DNA from: G963422595 sp963422595
GTDB lineage: Bacteria > Pseudomonadota > Gammaproteobacteria > UBA4575
Reading direction: 5' to 3'
NCBI GenBank assembly: GCA_963422595.1
Contig: OY730298.1
Coordinates: 1,550,001-1,614,000, forward strand
DNA: 64,000 bases
Made by a program: the position numbers and the translations under genes. The notes beneath the pieces were generated by a model. It had not been told where the DNA came from. It worked only from the letters and a program-made list of their open reading frames with translations, and ran no database searches. Below, in pieces: positions 62,701-64,000 of this stretch (within the stretch, counting starts at the first letter, position 1; each line of letters starts with the position of its first letter).

Positions 62701-63483
62701 TTATTCTCCAAGATACACTTCGATGACTTTTGGATCATGTTGAATACTTTCCATCGAACCTTCAGCCAATACACTGCCCTGATGAAGCACGGTTACGCGC
62801 TTAGCAAGAGATCGAACAAATTCCATGTCATGCTCTACTACTACTATCGAATGTTTTTCCGCTAATGAGATAAGTAGTTCCGCAGTACGTTCAGATTCCT
62901 GTTTTGTCATGCCGGCTACGGGTTCATCCATTAGTAAAAGTTTAGGGTTTTGCATCAAAAGCATGCCAATCTCCAGCCATTGCTTTTGACCATGAGATAG
63001 CTCGCCGGCATCTCGGTGACTCTCTGCCTCTAAGGCAATTGTCTTGAGTACCTGATGAATTTTGTCATTATCTTCGTCAGTTAATATGAAAAACAGGTTC
63101 TCGAATACTTTTCTGCATCCTTCTAATGCGAGTTTTAAATTTTCGTATACGCTGTGATTTTCAAAAACGGTTGGTTTTTGAAATTTTCGCCCGATACCGA
63201 GATTGGCAACGTCAGCCTCACTCATCATGGTTAAATCTGTCATGTCATCAAATATCACCCTGCCTTCATCAGGACGGGTTTTTCCAGTAATAATATCCAT
63301 CATGGTGGTCTTACCCGCACCGTTTGGTCCAATAATACTGCGTAATTCATTTCTGCTTACATATAAACTCAAATTATCAATCGCCTTAAAACCATCAAAA
63401 CTTACCGAAACCCCATCTAAATATAAAATTGTGTTGTCAGGCACATGTACAGACGAAATTGCAGTAGCTTGTACTTCATTCAT
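62701..63483 (-). CDS. urtD: Urea ABC transporter ATP-binding subunit UrtD
   Basis: 260 residues. Walker A IIGPNGAGKTTMMDIITGKT; signature in ELSHGQKQWLEIGMLL (the SHGQKQWLE form is typical of UrtD); Walker B LLLMDEPVAGMTKQE; VVEHDMEFVRSLA. Lies between urtC and urtE with 10- and 20-base gaps. Confidence 0.94.
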   Translation of the reverse strand: MNEVQATAISSVHVPDNTILYLDGVSVSFDGFKAIDNLSLYVSRNELRSIIGPNGAGKTTMMDIITGKTRPDEGRVIFDDMTDLTMMSEADVANLGIGRKFQKPTVFENHSVYENLKLALEGCRKVFENLFFILTDEDNDKIHQVLKTIALEAESHRDAGELSHGQKQWLEIGMLLMQNPKLLLMDEPVAGMTKQESERTAELLISLAEKHSIVVVEHDMEFVRSLAKRVTVLHQGSVLAEGSMESIQHDPKVIEVYLGE

Positions 63484-63492
63484 TATCAGACC

Positions 63493-64000
63493 TTAGCTAC
63501 GATACTGTGACTTAGTTATCTTGTTATACGGTAAAGGTATTTTCTTTATTGCCCCAACCATCCCACGTGGTAAAAACAACGTTACTAAGACAAATAAACT
63601 CCCAAGCATAAATAACCAAATTTCTGGCGCGGCCGCAGTAAAATACGTTTTCGAAAAATTGACTATAACGGCTCCCAGCACGGCTCCATAAAGCGTCCCC
63701 CGACCACCCATCGCAACCCAAATTACAAGCTCAATCGAATTAATCGGGGAAAATTCACCCGGGTTAATAATGCCAACCTGAGGTACATATAATGCCCCTG
63801 CTATACCTGCCAACATTGCAGAGATTACAAATATAAATAACTTTATATGTTCATCGCGATAGCCCAGCGCCCTTACCCGACCCTCCGAATCTCTAATCGC
63901 GGTAATTAAGCTACCCAAGCGCGATCGCATGATAAATTTGCAAATAAAATAACCCAAGCCAAGTGCAAACGCAGAACAAATAAACAAACCATTACGTGTT
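63493..64000 (-). CDS. urtC: Urea ABC transporter permease UrtC, partial (N-terminus outside window)
   Basis: The last ~168 residues; the frame is open to the right edge (reads TRNGLFICSAFAL at the edge), so it is partial. LivM-type permease features: SRLGSLITAIRDSEGRVRAL, FVISAMLAGIAGALYVPQVG, WVAMGGRGTLYGAVLGAVIV. Membrane helices alternate with short loops. Followed 9 bases later by urtD. The substrate is inferred from UrtD and the urease genes. Confidence 0.9.
   Translation of the reverse strand, partial: TRNGLFICSAFALGLGYFICKFIMRSRLGSLITAIRDSEGRVRALGYRDEHIKLFIFVISAMLAGIAGALYVPQVGIINPGEFSPINSIELVIWVAMGGRGTLYGAVLGAVIVNFSKTYFTAAAPEIWLFMLGSLFVLVTLFLPRGMVGAIKKIPLPYNKITKSQYRS

Overview
The window looks like a chromosomal piece of a gammaproteobacterium with tetrahydromethanopterin (H4MPT)/methylofuran-type one-carbon metabolism. 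The gammaproteobacterial placement rests on the CmoA/CmoB pair, RF3, a BepA-type M48 protease, the mutS-fdxA pair and a two-phase prfB. The C1 placement rests on a formaldehyde-activating enzyme (Fae) and a cluster of cofactor genes: a DHPS-like protein, a DUF447 protein, MfnB-, MfnD-, MfnE- and MfnF-like proteins, a HisA-like protein, a CitG-like protein and PabB. I cannot name a genus. Most of the window is moderately AT-rich housekeeping DNA. Two blocks (about 1-7300 and 26.7-36.5 kb) look clearly more GC-rich and have an accessory character.

Layout. 1-7.3 kb, minus strand: a polyprenyl-phosphate-pentose-like locus. It holds a HAD-UbiA fusion, a DprE1-like oxidase, a broken GMC oxidoreductase start, a broken GT-C glycosyltransferase start, two tandem N,N-dimethylformamidase-like lipoproteins and a GT-C glycosyltransferase that runs off the left edge. 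The middle of this locus has been rearranged by duplication and deletion. 7.5-12.3 kb, minus: a small conserved protein, lysS, prfB (with its programmed +1 frameshift) and recJ. 12.6-26.4 kb: the H4MPT/methylofuran block. A plus-strand operon (DHPS-like, DUF447, mfnB) is followed by a DUF924 protein and a CDF metal transporter. A minus-strand operon (mfnD, mfnF, pabB, mfnE, RND/MMPL exporter) is divergent from a HisA-like gene, and then come fae and a CitG-like gene.

26.4-36.7 kb: one giant minus-strand surface adhesin/autotransporter of about 3,200 residues. It has ten Calx-beta-like repeats, seven Ig-like repeats, five fibronectin type III domains and a C-terminal beta-barrel. As given, it is split in two by a one-base deletion. 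Its fifth to ninth codons' neighbourhood is followed by a run of 27 C (27 G on the plus strand) inside the coding sequence, which is a strong candidate for phase variation. The same 7-bp tandem repeat (GGAATTR) lies on both sides of this gene. This is the most striking unit of the window.

36.8-54.5 kb: mutS, fdxA and an AddB-like PD-(D/E)XK repair nuclease on plus; cmoB/cmoA/prfC/rimI/uracil-DNA glycosylase on minus; leuA, pssA, a Psd-like protein, ilvC and ilvH on minus (branched-chain amino acids and phospholipid); tusA; and the M48 protease on plus. 54.7-64 kb, minus: acs and a complete urease operon (ureD-A-B-C-E-F-G) behind the urea ABC transporter genes urtC (partial), urtD and urtE, with an unusual 85-residue His-containing membrane protein between urtE and ureD. 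The urea is imported by Urt and split by urease.
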